A program made the position numbers and the translations under genes. Below, in pieces: positions 1 to 8,363 of a stretch of 21,758 bases of DNA. The DNA is from Gammaproteobacteria bacterium. GTDB lineage: Bacteria; Pseudomonadota; Gammaproteobacteria; Chromatiales; Sedimenticolaceae. How positions within the stretch are numbered: the stretch's first letter is position 1; the number at the start of each line of letters is the position of its first letter. Where the stretch lies: positions 23,989-45,746 of the forward strand of contig JAGRHE010000006.1 in NCBI GenBank assembly GCA_020445165.1, written 5' to 3'. Below the pieces are notes generated by a model. The model made no database searches. It worked only from the letters and a program-made list of their open reading frames with translations, and was not told the origin of the DNA.

Positions 1-1035
1 TTCATGCACCAGTGCGTGTCTGACCGCCGCTTCACGCCAAGCCAGATTCTGCCAAGGATCGAGGCGGCTGGCGGCGATCTCGACCTGATCGACCGGAAAC
101 TGGTCTACCCGCTCGCCGTGCACCTGATGCGCGACGGTGTGGCAGGACTGCTCGGACGTCTGCGTTTCATCCATATCCAGCCGGACTGGGGGCCGGGTCG
201 GGTCGATACCTTCAACTCGGCCAAGGCGCTGTTCAATTATCCGATCGAGCGCCTGCGCAACGATGAACTGCTGGGGGCCGCGGATTTTCCGACCATCTGG
301 AACCAAGCGAAGAAGCAGGGCATGCAGCTGCACTGGGATGGCAACAACGATCGCGTCGAAGAGCGTAACCTGAATGCCTCATTCGGCACCGGTGCAACCC
401 CACGCCTGATCGACCATGCCGCGGTTGCCAGGATCCAGGCCTGGAACGCGACCGCCGCGCCGCCACCGTTCAATGAGTTCTTTGCCATTGACACCGAGCT
501 TGCCTCGCGCGGACGGCCGATCTACCAACGATACTGCGCCGACTGTCATGGCATGAACGGCAGCGATTTCAGCGGCAGCCAGGTCGGTAAAGTGGTCCCC
601 ATCGCGCAGATCGGCACCGATCCCTACCGATTACAGTCATTCACACCCGAGCTGGCACTCAACCTGGGTACCCCGTATGCAGGCACGCCGTACCGCTTCC
701 AGCATTTCAGGAAGACGTTCGGTTACGCGAACGCGCCGCTCGACGGCCTGTGGCTGCGAGCACCCTACCTGCACAACGGTTCGGTGCCGACCCTGTGGGA
801 TCTGCTGACACCGGCAGACAGCCGGCCAGCCACCTTTTGGCGCGGCAATGATCGTTATGACCCGCGCGAACTCGGCTTCGTCAGCGACGTCGCCGAAGAA
901 AGCGATCGCCGATTCTTTCTGTACGACACGCGGGTGCCCGGCAACGGCAACGCCGGGCACGATGGCGAGGCCTACGGCACAACGCTGACCAACGACGACA
1001 AATGGGCACTGATCGAGTACCTGAAGACATTTTGA
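1..1035 (+). CDS. c-type cytochrome, RoxA/peroxidase-like family, 5' truncated by window edge
   Basis: The reading frame is open to the first base, so this is the C-terminal part of a longer gene. One haem-binding CXXCH is visible (CADCH, Cys178/Cys181/His182 counting from the ATG at position 4), followed by the block LWLRAPYLHNGSVPTLWDLL. That block recurs almost unchanged in the next gene and is, from memory, typical of the RoxA-like/dihaem peroxidase-like cytochromes. Aligned by eye with the complete downstream paralogue, about 150 N-terminal residues are missing. These should include an anchor or signal and a first CXXCH. The stop (TGA, 1033-1035) lies 11 bases before the start of the paralogue, so the two genes are probably co-transcribed. 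The expected location is the periplasmic face of the membrane. Substrate and redox partner cannot be read from the sequence. Confidence 0.85.
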   Translation, partial: FMHQCVSDRRFTPSQILPRIEAAGGDLDLIDRKLVYPLAVHLMRDGVAGLLGRLRFIHIQPDWGPGRVDTFNSAKALFNYPIERLRNDELLGAADFPTIWNQAKKQGMQLHWDGNNDRVEERNLNASFGTGATPRLIDHAAVARIQAWNATAAPPPFNEFFAIDTELASRGRPIYQRYCADCHGMNGSDFSGSQVGKVVPIAQIGTDPYRLQSFTPELALNLGTPYAGTPYRFQHFRKTFGYANAPLDGLWLRAPYLHNGSVPTLWDLLTPADSRPATFWRGNDRYDPRELGFVSDVAEESDRRFFLYDTRVPGNGNAGHDGEAYGTTLTNDDKWALIEYLKTF

Positions 1036-1046
1036 GGCGAATGATC

Positions 1047-2507
1047 ATGTTGAAACACCTAAACCGTTTCCCGCGTTGGCTGAAGGTGCTGATTGCGATC
1101 TTTGTGCCGCTCACACTGATCGTCGCGTATATCGGCTGGGATCGCTTCCTGCGTGAGTACCCGGCAGCGGTGTTCACGGATCCGGACGAACGCTTCAAGT
1201 ACGGCTCGATCGGTGCGGAACAGGACGCCGGTATTCCCTATTGGATCTTCTACACGCTGCCGCGCGTGTTTGCCGACAAGCTGCCCGGTCCCGGCGGCTA
1301 CGCATCATTCGGGGTCGCCTGGGAGCATGGCCATGAACTGCCTATCGGGTTCAGCAAGCGACGCATAGGATTCGACCGCGTGGCCAACAACTGTGCCGTT
1401 TGCCACACGGCCGGTTATCGCGTCACGCACGATTCGACACCGATTCTGGTCCCAACCGGACCAAACCATACACTCGACCTGGAGGCGTTCTTCCGTTTCC
1501 TGATCGACTGCGCCAAGGATCCGCGTTTCAACGCCGACACCCTGATGCCGGAAATCAACCTGGCGGCCGACCTCGACTGGTTGGATCGTCTGGCCTACCG
1601 CTACCTGATCATCCCGATCACGCGCAAACGGCTGCTCGAACGCGAGGCACAGTTCGAATGGATCTATCGTCACGACTTCCCCGAATGGGGTCGTGGCCGT
1701 GACGATGCGATGAACCTGACCAAGTACTTCATGATCCGCTGGCCGATGGACGACAGCTTCGGGCCGACCGACATGCCATCGGTCTGGAATTTGAAGAAAT
1801 ATCGTGCCGCTGCCGGCCACCGCATGAATTTCGCCGGTGACAGCCATGACGCCTACTCGGTGATCATTGATTCGGCACTCGGATTGATGGGTGCCGAGCC
1901 GAAAGACACTGACGATTTTCTCGCTCACATCGACTGGCTGCATGACTACCTGTCGAACCAGCCGGCACCGGCCTATCCGTTTGCGATCGACCGGGAAAGG
2001 GCGACAGCCGGGGCCGCTGTGTTCGAATCACATTGCGCGCGCTGCCACGCCAGTCAGCGCACTGGCCAGGTCGTTGCGTTGGCCGAGGTCGGTACCGACC
2101 GCGAACGCCTGGACACCTGGAACGAAAAAGCCGCGCGTGAAGCCAACGCTGTCGTCGAAGAGATGGGCATCGAAAGGACAGGACTGGTTGAAGAACCGCT
2201 GGCCGGCTACGTCGCCCAGTTCCTCGACGGAATCTGGCTGCGCGCGCCCTACCTACACAACGGTTCGGTACCGACCCTGTACGACCTGCTGCTCCCGCCG
2301 GCGCAGCGTCCAGCAGGCTTCTATCGCGGATACAATCTGTACGATCCGGTCAAGGTGGGCTTCGCCACTGAAGGGGCCGAAGCGGAACATGCCGGGACCT
2401 GGCACGACACATCACGGCGCGCGAACTCCGCACGTGGGCATGCATTTGCCGATGATCTGAGCGATGCGCAGCGTTGGGAACTGGTCGAGTACCTCAAGAC
2501 GCTTTGA
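1047..2507 (+). CDS. membrane-anchored dihaem c-type cytochrome (paralogue of preceding gene)
   Basis: 486 residues. I chose the ATG at 1047 because a GAGG motif (1034-1037) sits 9 bases upstream; the ATG at 1041 would leave only 3 bases. The N-terminus has positive charges (KHLNRFPRWLK) followed by a hydrophobic stretch at about residues 14-29 without an obvious cleavage site, suggesting an uncleaved anchor with the rest in the periplasm. There are two CXXCH motifs: CAVCH (116-120) and CARCH (330-334). The C-terminal block LWLRAPYLHNGSVPTLYDLL matches the upstream gene. The second haem domain plus this block suggest a RoxA-like/dihaem peroxidase-like protein (family assignment from memory). 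Neighbouring tandem paralogues suggest a heterodimer or two electron-transfer partners. No function is assigned beyond redox protein. Confidence 0.88.
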   Translation: MLKHLNRFPRWLKVLIAIFVPLTLIVAYIGWDRFLREYPAAVFTDPDERFKYGSIGAEQDAGIPYWIFYTLPRVFADKLPGPGGYASFGVAWEHGHELPIGFSKRRIGFDRVANNCAVCHTAGYRVTHDSTPILVPTGPNHTLDLEAFFRFLIDCAKDPRFNADTLMPEINLAADLDWLDRLAYRYLIIPITRKRLLEREAQFEWIYRHDFPEWGRGRDDAMNLTKYFMIRWPMDDSFGPTDMPSVWNLKKYRAAAGHRMNFAGDSHDAYSVIIDSALGLMGAEPKDTDDFLAHIDWLHDYLSNQPAPAYPFAIDRERATAGAAVFESHCARCHASQRTGQVVALAEVGTDRERLDTWNEKAAREANAVVEEMGIERTGLVEEPLAGYVAQFLDGIWLRAPYLHNGSVPTLYDLLLPPAQRPAGFYRGYNLYDPVKVGFATEGAEAEHAGTWHDTSRRANSARGHAFADDLSDAQRWELVEYLKTL

Positions 2508-2521
2508 CCGGCCCGCGCCCA

Positions 2522-2727
2522 ACTCGTGGCAGGCACAGCCTGCCCTACGCAACGACTCATCATCCCGGTGCCGGCGTTTCCTGCCAACGCGTGGGTCGGG
2601 CTGTGCCCGACTCGTGGCAGGCACGGCCTGCCCTACGCAAAGACTCATCATTCCCGGTGCCGGCGCTTCCTGCCAACGCGTAGGTCGGGCTGTGCCCGAC
2701 TCATGGCACGCATGGCCTGCCCCACGC
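2522..2727. repeat. REP-like tandem repeat array, about 2.3 units of 88-89 bp
   Basis: Units begin at 2522, 2610 and 2699 (spacing 88 and 89 bp); the third is cut after about 29 bp and is more diverged. Each full unit carries two short perfect hairpins: GGCAGGC-N3-GCCTGCC (2528-2544 and 2616-2632) and GTCGGGC-N3-GCCCGAC (2595-2611 and 2684-2700), with GTAGG/CCTAC-like edges. The array fills the gap between the cytochrome stop (2507) and the stop of the convergent coiled-coil gene (2768). This is the usual place for REP/BIME-type elements, where they can stabilise 3' ends or help termination. No U-tract follows the stems, so a classical terminator is not claimed. It is not a CRISPR: the units are contiguous, with no unique spacers. 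Confidence 0.85.
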
Positions 2728-2767
2728 CATGCAAAGTCGGCAACCCGGGCCGGCCAGCGCTATTTGC

Positions 2768-4240
2768 TCAGAACCCGCCGCCGGTGCGGAAACCGCCGCC
2801 TCCACCACCGCCGCGACGACCGAAACCGCCGCCCAGGCCGCCACCACCGAATCCACCACGGCCGATGCCGCCGATGATGTCGCCCAGGTCACCGAGCCCG
2901 CCCTTCCAAACAGTGCCACGCCCGAAGCCTCCTGAGCCGAACCCGGGATCGGAACGACGCGGGGCATAGCGCTGCTGTTCGCGCAGCACCTTCCACAGCA
3001 TCCGGCTGTCGAGCATGCCGCCGAGAAACTCGCGCAACAGCATCGGAATGATCGCGTCGTTGGCGAACACCGAGCCGGCACGATCAAACCGATTGCGCTT
3101 GAACTCGATGCGCACGGATTCGAGCTCTGCAAGGCGCTGCTGGTGTTGATCGACCGCCGCCTGCAGACCTTCGATACTCGCCTGCAGCCGGCCTTGCTCC
3201 TGCTCGCGCCGCTGCACGTCGGCAATCACGAGATCGTCTTCCGGATATGGCGTGTTCAGGGCCGCGTAGCGCAGTGAGGTGATGTCATCACGGCTGAACT
3301 CTTCGGCGAGATGCTGCACGGCACTGCGCATATAGTCGTCATCACCCGCGGCGAAGCGTGCGCGCTGCTGCTGCATCTCCAGACCGCGTTCCTCGAGCCG
3401 CTTGAGTTCGGCATCAATTTCATCCAGCCGCCGCTGCTCGGCACTCACCGTTTCTTCCAGGGCTGGAATGCCGTCCTCGGCACGTGCGATCTCGTCACGT
3501 TCGCGCAGGCGCTCGAACTCACTCTGTGCGATCGACTCGAGATGTCCGGCGTGCTCGCGCAGGCGCACGGGAATCTCGGTGAGACGGGCAAAATTGGCCC
3601 TGGCATCGGCATAGGCGATCAGGCGCGCCACCTTGTCATCCAGCCAGCGCGTGAGTCCGCTCGCCTGGTAGGCCGGCAGGCCGTACTGACGTTCCCACAG
3701 GTACATGAACAGGGGATCGGCACGGTAGCTTTCGCCCTTGCTGACCTGCTCCTGCTCGCTGCGCTCGGCTTTTTCGCCGGCGTGCATCGCCTTGCGTTCG
3801 GCTTCTTCGACCCGCTCGCGCTGCGCGCGGTAATCGGCATCGGCGTCGAGTCGTCGCTGGGTGGCCGCCTCTGCCTCGTCGACGATCGCGACTGCGGCAT
3901 CGATCCGTGTCGCCTGTTCACGTCGCAGCACTTCCTGAGTCTCGCGCTGCCCGGCCAGATCGGCAATCCGTGCCTCCAGTTCCGCCAGCGCCGTCTTGCG
4001 CCGTTCCAGGATCTGGATCACCTGCTGTTCCGTCTGATCGAGGCGTCGCAGTGTGCTGTCGTCGCTCAGTTCGCCGAGACGGATCCGGGCCAGCTTGCGA
4101 AAGTCTTCGGCCTGTTCACGCTGCAGCGCGAGCTGTTTCTCGCTGGCCTCGGTGATCTGGTTCTGCAGCCTGATCACCTGCTCGCGGGCCTCGTTCAGGG
4201 ATTGATCGATCGTGCCAAGGGCCTGGCTACCGGTAATCAT
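2768..4240 (-). CDS. large coiled-coil protein with Gly-rich C-terminal tail, function unknown
   Basis: 490 residues, ATG at 4240 with AGGGG about 6-10 bases upstream. Most of the protein is charged, Glu/Arg/Gln-rich helix with heptad-like patterns (roughly residues 5-160, 210-285 and 340-385), pointing to long coiled coils. No signal peptide or membrane segment is seen. Residues about 431-490 are strikingly Gly-rich (GGFGGGG and RRGGGGGGG type repeats with Phe and Arg), a low-complexity tail that could bind a partner or a surface. It is the last gene of a three-gene set, only 10 bases after the preceding stop. I do not recognise a family. A structural or scaffolding role with the two upstream products is an inference from operon structure and coiled-coil content. 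Confidence 0.8.
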   Translation of the reverse strand: MITGSQALGTIDQSLNEAREQVIRLQNQITEASEKQLALQREQAEDFRKLARIRLGELSDDSTLRRLDQTEQQVIQILERRKTALAELEARIADLAGQRETQEVLRREQATRIDAAVAIVDEAEAATQRRLDADADYRAQRERVEEAERKAMHAGEKAERSEQEQVSKGESYRADPLFMYLWERQYGLPAYQASGLTRWLDDKVARLIAYADARANFARLTEIPVRLREHAGHLESIAQSEFERLRERDEIARAEDGIPALEETVSAEQRRLDEIDAELKRLEERGLEMQQQRARFAAGDDDYMRSAVQHLAEEFSRDDITSLRYAALNTPYPEDDLVIADVQRREQEQGRLQASIEGLQAAVDQHQQRLAELESVRIEFKRNRFDRAGSVFANDAIIPMLLREFLGGMLDSRMLWKVLREQQRYAPRRSDPGFGSGGFGRGTVWKGGLGDLGDIIGGIGRGGFGGGGLGGGFGRRGGGGGGGFRTGGGF

Positions 4241-4250
4241 TTTTCGACCC

Positions 4251-5174
4251 CTACCACTGGGTTATCGCGCCGCCACTGGTCGGCCGTTCGTAGTCAGGCT
4301 CCAGGTGGCCACGCTTTTTGTAGCCGAAGCGATCGTTCTCGATGATGCCGTCGTCGGCCTTGTCCCGCCGCACGGACTCAAAGGTCGCCTCGTCGACCCG
4401 CAATCCCCAGGCATCGACCAGGCTGGTCTCGCCCGACTCTTCGCTGGTGACCGGCACCCGCAAACGCTCACCACCGGGACTGATCGCCTCGACGATCACG
4501 TAGTAGTTGCGTGCCTGTTCGTTGATGTCCGGAATGCGCCAGACGCCGGAGCGCTCGCCGGGCCGGTTGACCACCTGCACGACAAACTCCTGCGCCAGCG
4601 CCGTTTCCAGCTGCCCGAGTCGCGCAATGGCCTTTTTGGCCGCATCGGTGTCGTCATTGACCAACGCGGACTGGGCCTGGGCATTGATCGCCTGTGCCAG
4701 CTCGCGGACAGGCTCGACGGCAGCCAATTCCATGACCACCTGGTGCTGCGCGGCAAGTTCGTCCGGCAATGCCCGGTCGGGGGCGATAAACGCGAAATAG
4801 TTGACTGCAGCGGCCAGCGCCGCAGCGCCGACACCACCACCGACCCATTTGCCCCAGCGGCCACGCTTCACGTAAATCAGCGCCAGCCTGCGCGCCAGTC
4901 CGCTGCCAGCCGGCTTGTAGGTGAAACGGTCTTCCTTGAGCGCGGCAACTGCCTGCTCGATCACATGATCGGGAACCTCGATACCCTGCTGTTCATAGAT
5001 GCGACGCAGGCGTGCCGACAGGTCCTGCTCGCGACCGGCCTCGTCGAGCTCGCGTGCCACCAGGCGCTCACGTCGCCGCAGCGTATCGACGACATCCATC
5101 GCCAGCATCACGTCGTCCAGGGGTGGCCGTTCGTGGCCGGCCGTGGCGTCGGCCGGCGTCGCGGTCGCGCTCAT
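4251..5174 (-). CDS. single-pass membrane protein, possibly DUF6384 family
   Basis: 307 residues; the ATG (5174) overlaps the TGA of the upstream gene as ATGA, indicating translational coupling. The N-terminal part (about 19-105) is helical and charged, starting with LDDVMLAMDVVDTLRRRE. One clear hydrophobic segment, about 110-131 (WVGGGVGAAALAAAVNYFAF), follows the basic run KRGRWGK, so by the positive-inside rule the N-terminus should be cytoplasmic. The remaining 175 residues would then be periplasmic: a helical part, then a mixed region with Trp, Tyr and Pro-Gly turns (about 207-307). The opening motif reminds me of DUF6384 proteins, but this is from memory and needs a profile search. It probably links the two soluble coiled-coil neighbours to the inner membrane. 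Confidence 0.82.
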   Translation of the reverse strand: MSATATPADATAGHERPPLDDVMLAMDVVDTLRRRERLVARELDEAGREQDLSARLRRIYEQQGIEVPDHVIEQAVAALKEDRFTYKPAGSGLARRLALIYVKRGRWGKWVGGGVGAAALAAAVNYFAFIAPDRALPDELAAQHQVVMELAAVEPVRELAQAINAQAQSALVNDDTDAAKKAIARLGQLETALAQEFVVQVVNRPGERSGVWRIPDINEQARNYYVIVEAISPGGERLRVPVTSEESGETSLVDAWGLRVDEATFESVRRDKADDGIIENDRFGYKKRGHLEPDYERPTSGGAITQW

Positions 5175-6349
5175 GCGCGCAGCTCGAGCGACAGCCCCTT
5201 GCCCTCCTCGGCGAGGCGGGCAAGGCGACGCTTGCCGTCTTCGACCGCATCGCGGATCTCGTTGGCGTTGGCGGTCGCCAGCTGACGCATCTCGGCGATG
5301 ATTTCATGCGAACGGGTCTGCCAGTTGACCACAGAGTCGACCAGCTTCTTGACCGACTCGGCGCGGATCGTCGGGCCGTAGCCGGCACGGACAGCGGCCT
5401 CCTGTACCTTGCCACCAATGTCGGCGAGGTCCTCGAGTGACTTGCTGACACCCTCTTTCATGGCCTCGATGGTCTGCGTGCCTTCATGCAAACCGAACAT
5501 GCCGGTGAAGGACGCCGACAACGCGGTCAGCACGACCTCGTTGGTACCGAAGAAGGTGACCGCCTGGGCGTAGACGCGCTCCTTCGCGGTTGTGGTCTGC
5601 AGCAGGCGCGCCATGACGACTTCGGAGGTGTTGTAGCTGACCGTGAGGTTGTCGGACAGGTCCTTGGCGATCTGGTAACGCTTGTCTTCGTTCTGCAACG
5701 CACGCACCTTCTCGTCGCGTGCCATCTCCAGGCGCGCGCGGTCGGCCGCTTCGTGTCCGGTGAACTGCTCGACAGCCTGCATCGCGCTGGCCAGTTCCTC
5801 TTTGGCCGCGGCCAGTTTCAACTCGGCCGTCTTCAGCACCTCGAGCGCGAGCACCTCGGATTCCTTCAGTGCACCGCGAAAATCCTGGTAGGCCTCGAGG
5901 ATCTTGTTCTCGCGCTGGATCTGATCGTTGGTCGACGCGGTCACTTCCAGGTAGGTGGATTTGATATCGTCGAAACGCGTGGCGATGTCGCCGCGGGTCA
6001 CCTTCATCCAGACGTTGCTGATGCGCTCGAAGGTATCGAGCTTGCCGTCTTCGATCTGCTCGACCATCTTCTTGGCATCCTCGCGGATACTGTTGAATGA
6101 ATTGGTGATCTGTTCATAGCGCTGACCGATCTCCATCGCCTGGACCTGCTCGCGCACGACATCGTTGAACAGCGACGCCTTGTCCAGGGTACGCGCGATA
6201 GCGGCCACGCGTCCCTCGTCCAGGTCGGAGATCAGGTTGAGCAGCACGATGATCGGTGCCTCCTGGCCGTCGTCTTCCGTCGGCACGAGTCCCATGTCGT
6301 GCAGCGCATTCATGGCCTTGTCAAGGTATTGCATCGGGCTGTTGGTCAT
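5171..6349 (-). CDS. all-helical protein, possibly distant TelA-like, first gene of three-gene operon
   Basis: 392 residues, ATG at 6349 with a strong GAGAGG a few bases upstream. There is no signal peptide or transmembrane segment; almost the entire chain reads as amphipathic helices. The region about 119-171 (RGDIATRFDDIK, then NDQIQRENKILEAYQDF and LKESEVLALEVL) and the later block VLTALSASFTGMFGLHEG resemble in style the helical TelA/toxic-anion-resistance proteins. This is a weak likeness judged by eye, not an identification. The stop overlaps the next start (ATGA at 5171-5174). Operon order is helical protein, membrane protein, coiled-coil protein. Homologues may carry the vague label 'cell surface protein', but nothing here supports surface exposure. 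Confidence 0.8.
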   Translation of the reverse strand: MTNSPMQYLDKAMNALHDMGLVPTEDDGQEAPIIVLLNLISDLDEGRVAAIARTLDKASLFNDVVREQVQAMEIGQRYEQITNSFNSIREDAKKMVEQIEDGKLDTFERISNVWMKVTRGDIATRFDDIKSTYLEVTASTNDQIQRENKILEAYQDFRGALKESEVLALEVLKTAELKLAAAKEELASAMQAVEQFTGHEAADRARLEMARDEKVRALQNEDKRYQIAKDLSDNLTVSYNTSEVVMARLLQTTTAKERVYAQAVTFFGTNEVVLTALSASFTGMFGLHEGTQTIEAMKEGVSKSLEDLADIGGKVQEAAVRAGYGPTIRAESVKKLVDSVVNWQTRSHEIIAEMRQLATANANEIRDAVEDGKRRLARLAEEGKGLSLELRA

Positions 6350-6434
6350 TGTCCTCTCGGCTCCTCTGAAAATGATGCCCCGGGTGCTGCCAGTGTTTCC
6401 GGCAGTCGTGTTGTTCTGTATCTCGAATCGATCG

Positions 6435-6449
6435 CGGCTATCCTAGCCG
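6435..6449. other. short perfect inverted repeat upstream of the three-gene operon
   Basis: CGGCTA-TCC-TAGCCG is a perfect 6-bp stem with a 3-base centre, in the 150-bp gap between the moeA stop (6500) and the start of the helical-protein gene (6349). It is the only symmetrical element I found in this gap. On the - strand it contains TAGGAT (6445-6440), a possible -10 box, with a poor -35 (TGCACT at 6468-6463) 17 bp upstream. It could be an operator over a promoter for the three-gene operon, or simply a hairpin after moeA. No U-tract follows. Confidence 0.3.
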
Positions 6450-6499
6450 TTCGAACGCCCGAAGTGCATAGGTTACGTCGGGGAACCCGCCGGAAGCCG

Positions 6500-7843
6500 C
6501 TACAACTCGTTGCCGAACGGCTGGACCGGCACGGTTTCGCCCTCGGCCACGCCGGCACAGGCCTCGTCGAGCAGGATCAGGCAGTTGGCACGGCTCATCG
6601 ACGTCAGAATACCCGAACCCTGTGCACCGGCCGGGCGGACCAGCAGAGCGCCGTCGCCGCCACGCTCGAGGATCCCGCGCACGAATTCGTAGCGCCCGGG
6701 GCGCTTTTTCAGGTTCACGGCGCTGACCGCCGGCAGGACTACCGGCTGCGGCCATGGCGCACCGGCCAGGTACCGCAATGCCGGCTGGACGAACTGCTGG
6801 AAGGTCAGCATCACCGCGACGGGGTTGCCGGGGAGTCCGAAGAAGATCGCCTTGCCCAGGCGTCCGAAGGTCAGCGGCCGACCGGGCTTCATGGCGATGG
6901 TCCAGAACGACATCTGCCCGCGCCGCGCGAGAATGGCCTTGGTGTAGTCGGCCTCGCCGACCGATACCCCGCCGGACGTCACCACCACGTCGGCGACGTC
7001 AGCCGCAGCGTCGAACGCCTGGGCCAGGGCATCGGGGTCATCACGCACGACTCCCATATCGATCGCCTCGACCCCGGCCTCGGTCAACATCGCATGCAGG
7101 GTGTAGCGGTTGCTGTCATAGATTTCTCCCTCGGCCAAGGGCTGCCCAATGGAACGCAACTCGTCGCCGGTCGAGAAGAAGGCGACCCGCGGCCGGCGGT
7201 ACACGGCCAGCTCACCAAAACCCAACGAGGCCAGAACGCCCAGGTCTGCGGCGCGCAGGCGGCGGCCACTGTCGAACACCTTGCTCCCTGCTGCGATGTC
7301 CTCGCCCGCCTGGCGCACGTTCTGCCCTGCCCGATGACGGCCGTCGATGCGCACGCCACCCGGGCAGACCTCGACCTGCTCCTGCATCACCACGGTATCG
7401 GTGCCCTGCGGCATCGGTGCGCCGGTCATGATGCGCACGCATTGTCCTGCGGGGCAGTCGACCGGCTGACGTGCGCCGGCCAGCACCGTGCCGGCGACCG
7501 CGAATTCGGCGACGCCGTCGACCGGCAGCGACGTGCCGGCAAGGGCATACCCGTCCATTGCAGAGTTGGTATGGCTGGGCACGTCGATCGGAGAGATGCA
7601 CGACTCGGCGAGTACGCGCCCAAGTGCATCGCGGATGGCGACCTTTTCCACGTGCGTGACCGGGCGCAGGGCATCGCGGATGGCTGCCCGCGCCTCGGCT
7701 ACCGAGAGTGAACGGTCGTCGGCGTCGTCGGCACAGGACGGTTGTGGTGTGATCGCTGCGCGTTCGCGCAGACCCTTGCTATCGGGCGCTGATTGCAGAA
7801 CGTCGGTTCGCGAGTCCGGTGTAGTCGAGGATGAATCGTGCAA
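6500..7843 (-). CDS. moeA: molybdopterin molybdotransferase MoeA
   Basis: MoeA inserts molybdate into adenylylated molybdopterin to make Moco. Family motifs are clear: DVPSHTNSAMDGYAL near the N-terminus, TGAPMPQGTDTVV, TSGGVSVGEADYTK (molybdopterin-binding core) and FFGLPGNPVAVMLTF, followed by the C-terminal beta domain. The start is uncertain. The frame stays open upstream, and no ATG lies between the mobB overlap and the conserved first helix (SLSVAEARAAI). I took TTG at 7843 (447 residues, with a weak GGAAG just upstream); TTG at 7861 or 7918 and GTG at 7912 are alternatives. All of these overlap the mobB 3' end (stop at 7779), so translation is probably coupled. It is the last gene of mobA-mobB-moeA. 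Confidence 0.95.
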   Translation of the reverse strand: MHDSSSTTPDSRTDVLQSAPDSKGLRERAAITPQPSCADDADDRSLSVAEARAAIRDALRPVTHVEKVAIRDALGRVLAESCISPIDVPSHTNSAMDGYALAGTSLPVDGVAEFAVAGTVLAGARQPVDCPAGQCVRIMTGAPMPQGTDTVVMQEQVEVCPGGVRIDGRHRAGQNVRQAGEDIAAGSKVFDSGRRLRAADLGVLASLGFGELAVYRRPRVAFFSTGDELRSIGQPLAEGEIYDSNRYTLHAMLTEAGVEAIDMGVVRDDPDALAQAFDAAADVADVVVTSGGVSVGEADYTKAILARRGQMSFWTIAMKPGRPLTFGRLGKAIFFGLPGNPVAVMLTFQQFVQPALRYLAGAPWPQPVVLPAVSAVNLKKRPGRYEFVRGILERGGDGALLVRPAGAQGSGILTSMSRANCLILLDEACAGVAEGETVPVQPFGNEL

Positions 7844-8363
7844 TGTCTTCCACTCGATCAAGCGCCAGGTGCGGCATGTCTGCCGGTATTTCCGTCGACG
7901 CTTCGTTGTCACTGGCAATGGCTATTACGTTCGGATCATGCGGGAACAGCCAGGGTTTGTGTAGTGCAGCGCGGTGCAATTCGATCTTCGGGATCGCTTC
8001 ACGCTTGAAGCCTTCGACCAGGACCAGGTCCAGTCGCTGCGGCTGCAGCAGTTCGAGCGCATCGGCCAGGCGCGGCTCCTTGTCGCTGTCCGGGCACTCC
8101 CGAATCAGGCCGAAACGGCAGCGCGCCGCCACCAGCATTTCATCGGCGCCGGCTGCACGCAGTTCGTAGCTGTCCTTGCCGGGCTGATCCATGTCGAAGG
8201 TATGGTGCGCATGCTTGACCACCGCGATGCGCAGGCCTTCCTGCTTCAGCAGCGGCAGCAGCCGGGTCAGCAGGGTCGTCTTTCCAGTGCCGCTGTAGGC
8301 CGCGATGCCGATCAGCGGGACCGGAAAAGCATCGATCGCCGCGCCACCGGTATGATCATTCAT
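7779..8363 (-). CDS. mobB: molybdopterin-guanine dinucleotide biosynthesis adaptor MobB
   Basis: 194 residues. The ATG at 8363 is chosen because GGAG (8374-8371) sits 7 bases upstream and the conserved P-loop then begins at residue 22; the longer upstream reading would run back through mobA. The Walker A motif AAYSGTGKTT is followed by VVKHAHHTFDMDQPGKDSY, RAAGADEML and LVLVEGFKREAIPKIELHR, all typical of MobB GTPases, which assist MobA in forming the guanine-dinucleotide form of Moco used by formate dehydrogenases. The start overlaps the mobA stop by 8 bases, and the gene end overlaps the probable moeA start. Confidence 0.95.
   Translation of the reverse strand: MNDHTGGAAIDAFPVPLIGIAAYSGTGKTTLLTRLLPLLKQEGLRIAVVKHAHHTFDMDQPGKDSYELRAAGADEMLVAARCRFGLIRECPDSDKEPRLADALELLQPQRLDLVLVEGFKREAIPKIELHRAALHKPWLFPHDPNVIAIASDNEASTEIPADMPHLALDRVEDIARFILDYTGLANRRSAISAR

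Noticed and set aside
2522..2727. CRISPR array
   Set aside because: Units are 88-89 bp, contiguous and internally palindromic, with no unique spacers.
2526..2969. Pro-rich open frame on the + strand
   Set aside because: It is the antisense of the Gly-rich tail of the - strand coiled-coil gene plus the hairpin repeats; composition alone explains it.
3311..5285. Long + strand open frames opposite the three-gene operon
   Set aside because: GC-rich shadow frames of the - strand genes, which have good starts, overlaps and protein-like composition.
6299..7711. 470-codon + strand open frame opposite moeA
   Set aside because: The - strand encodes unmistakable MoeA motifs; this frame has no recognisable domain.
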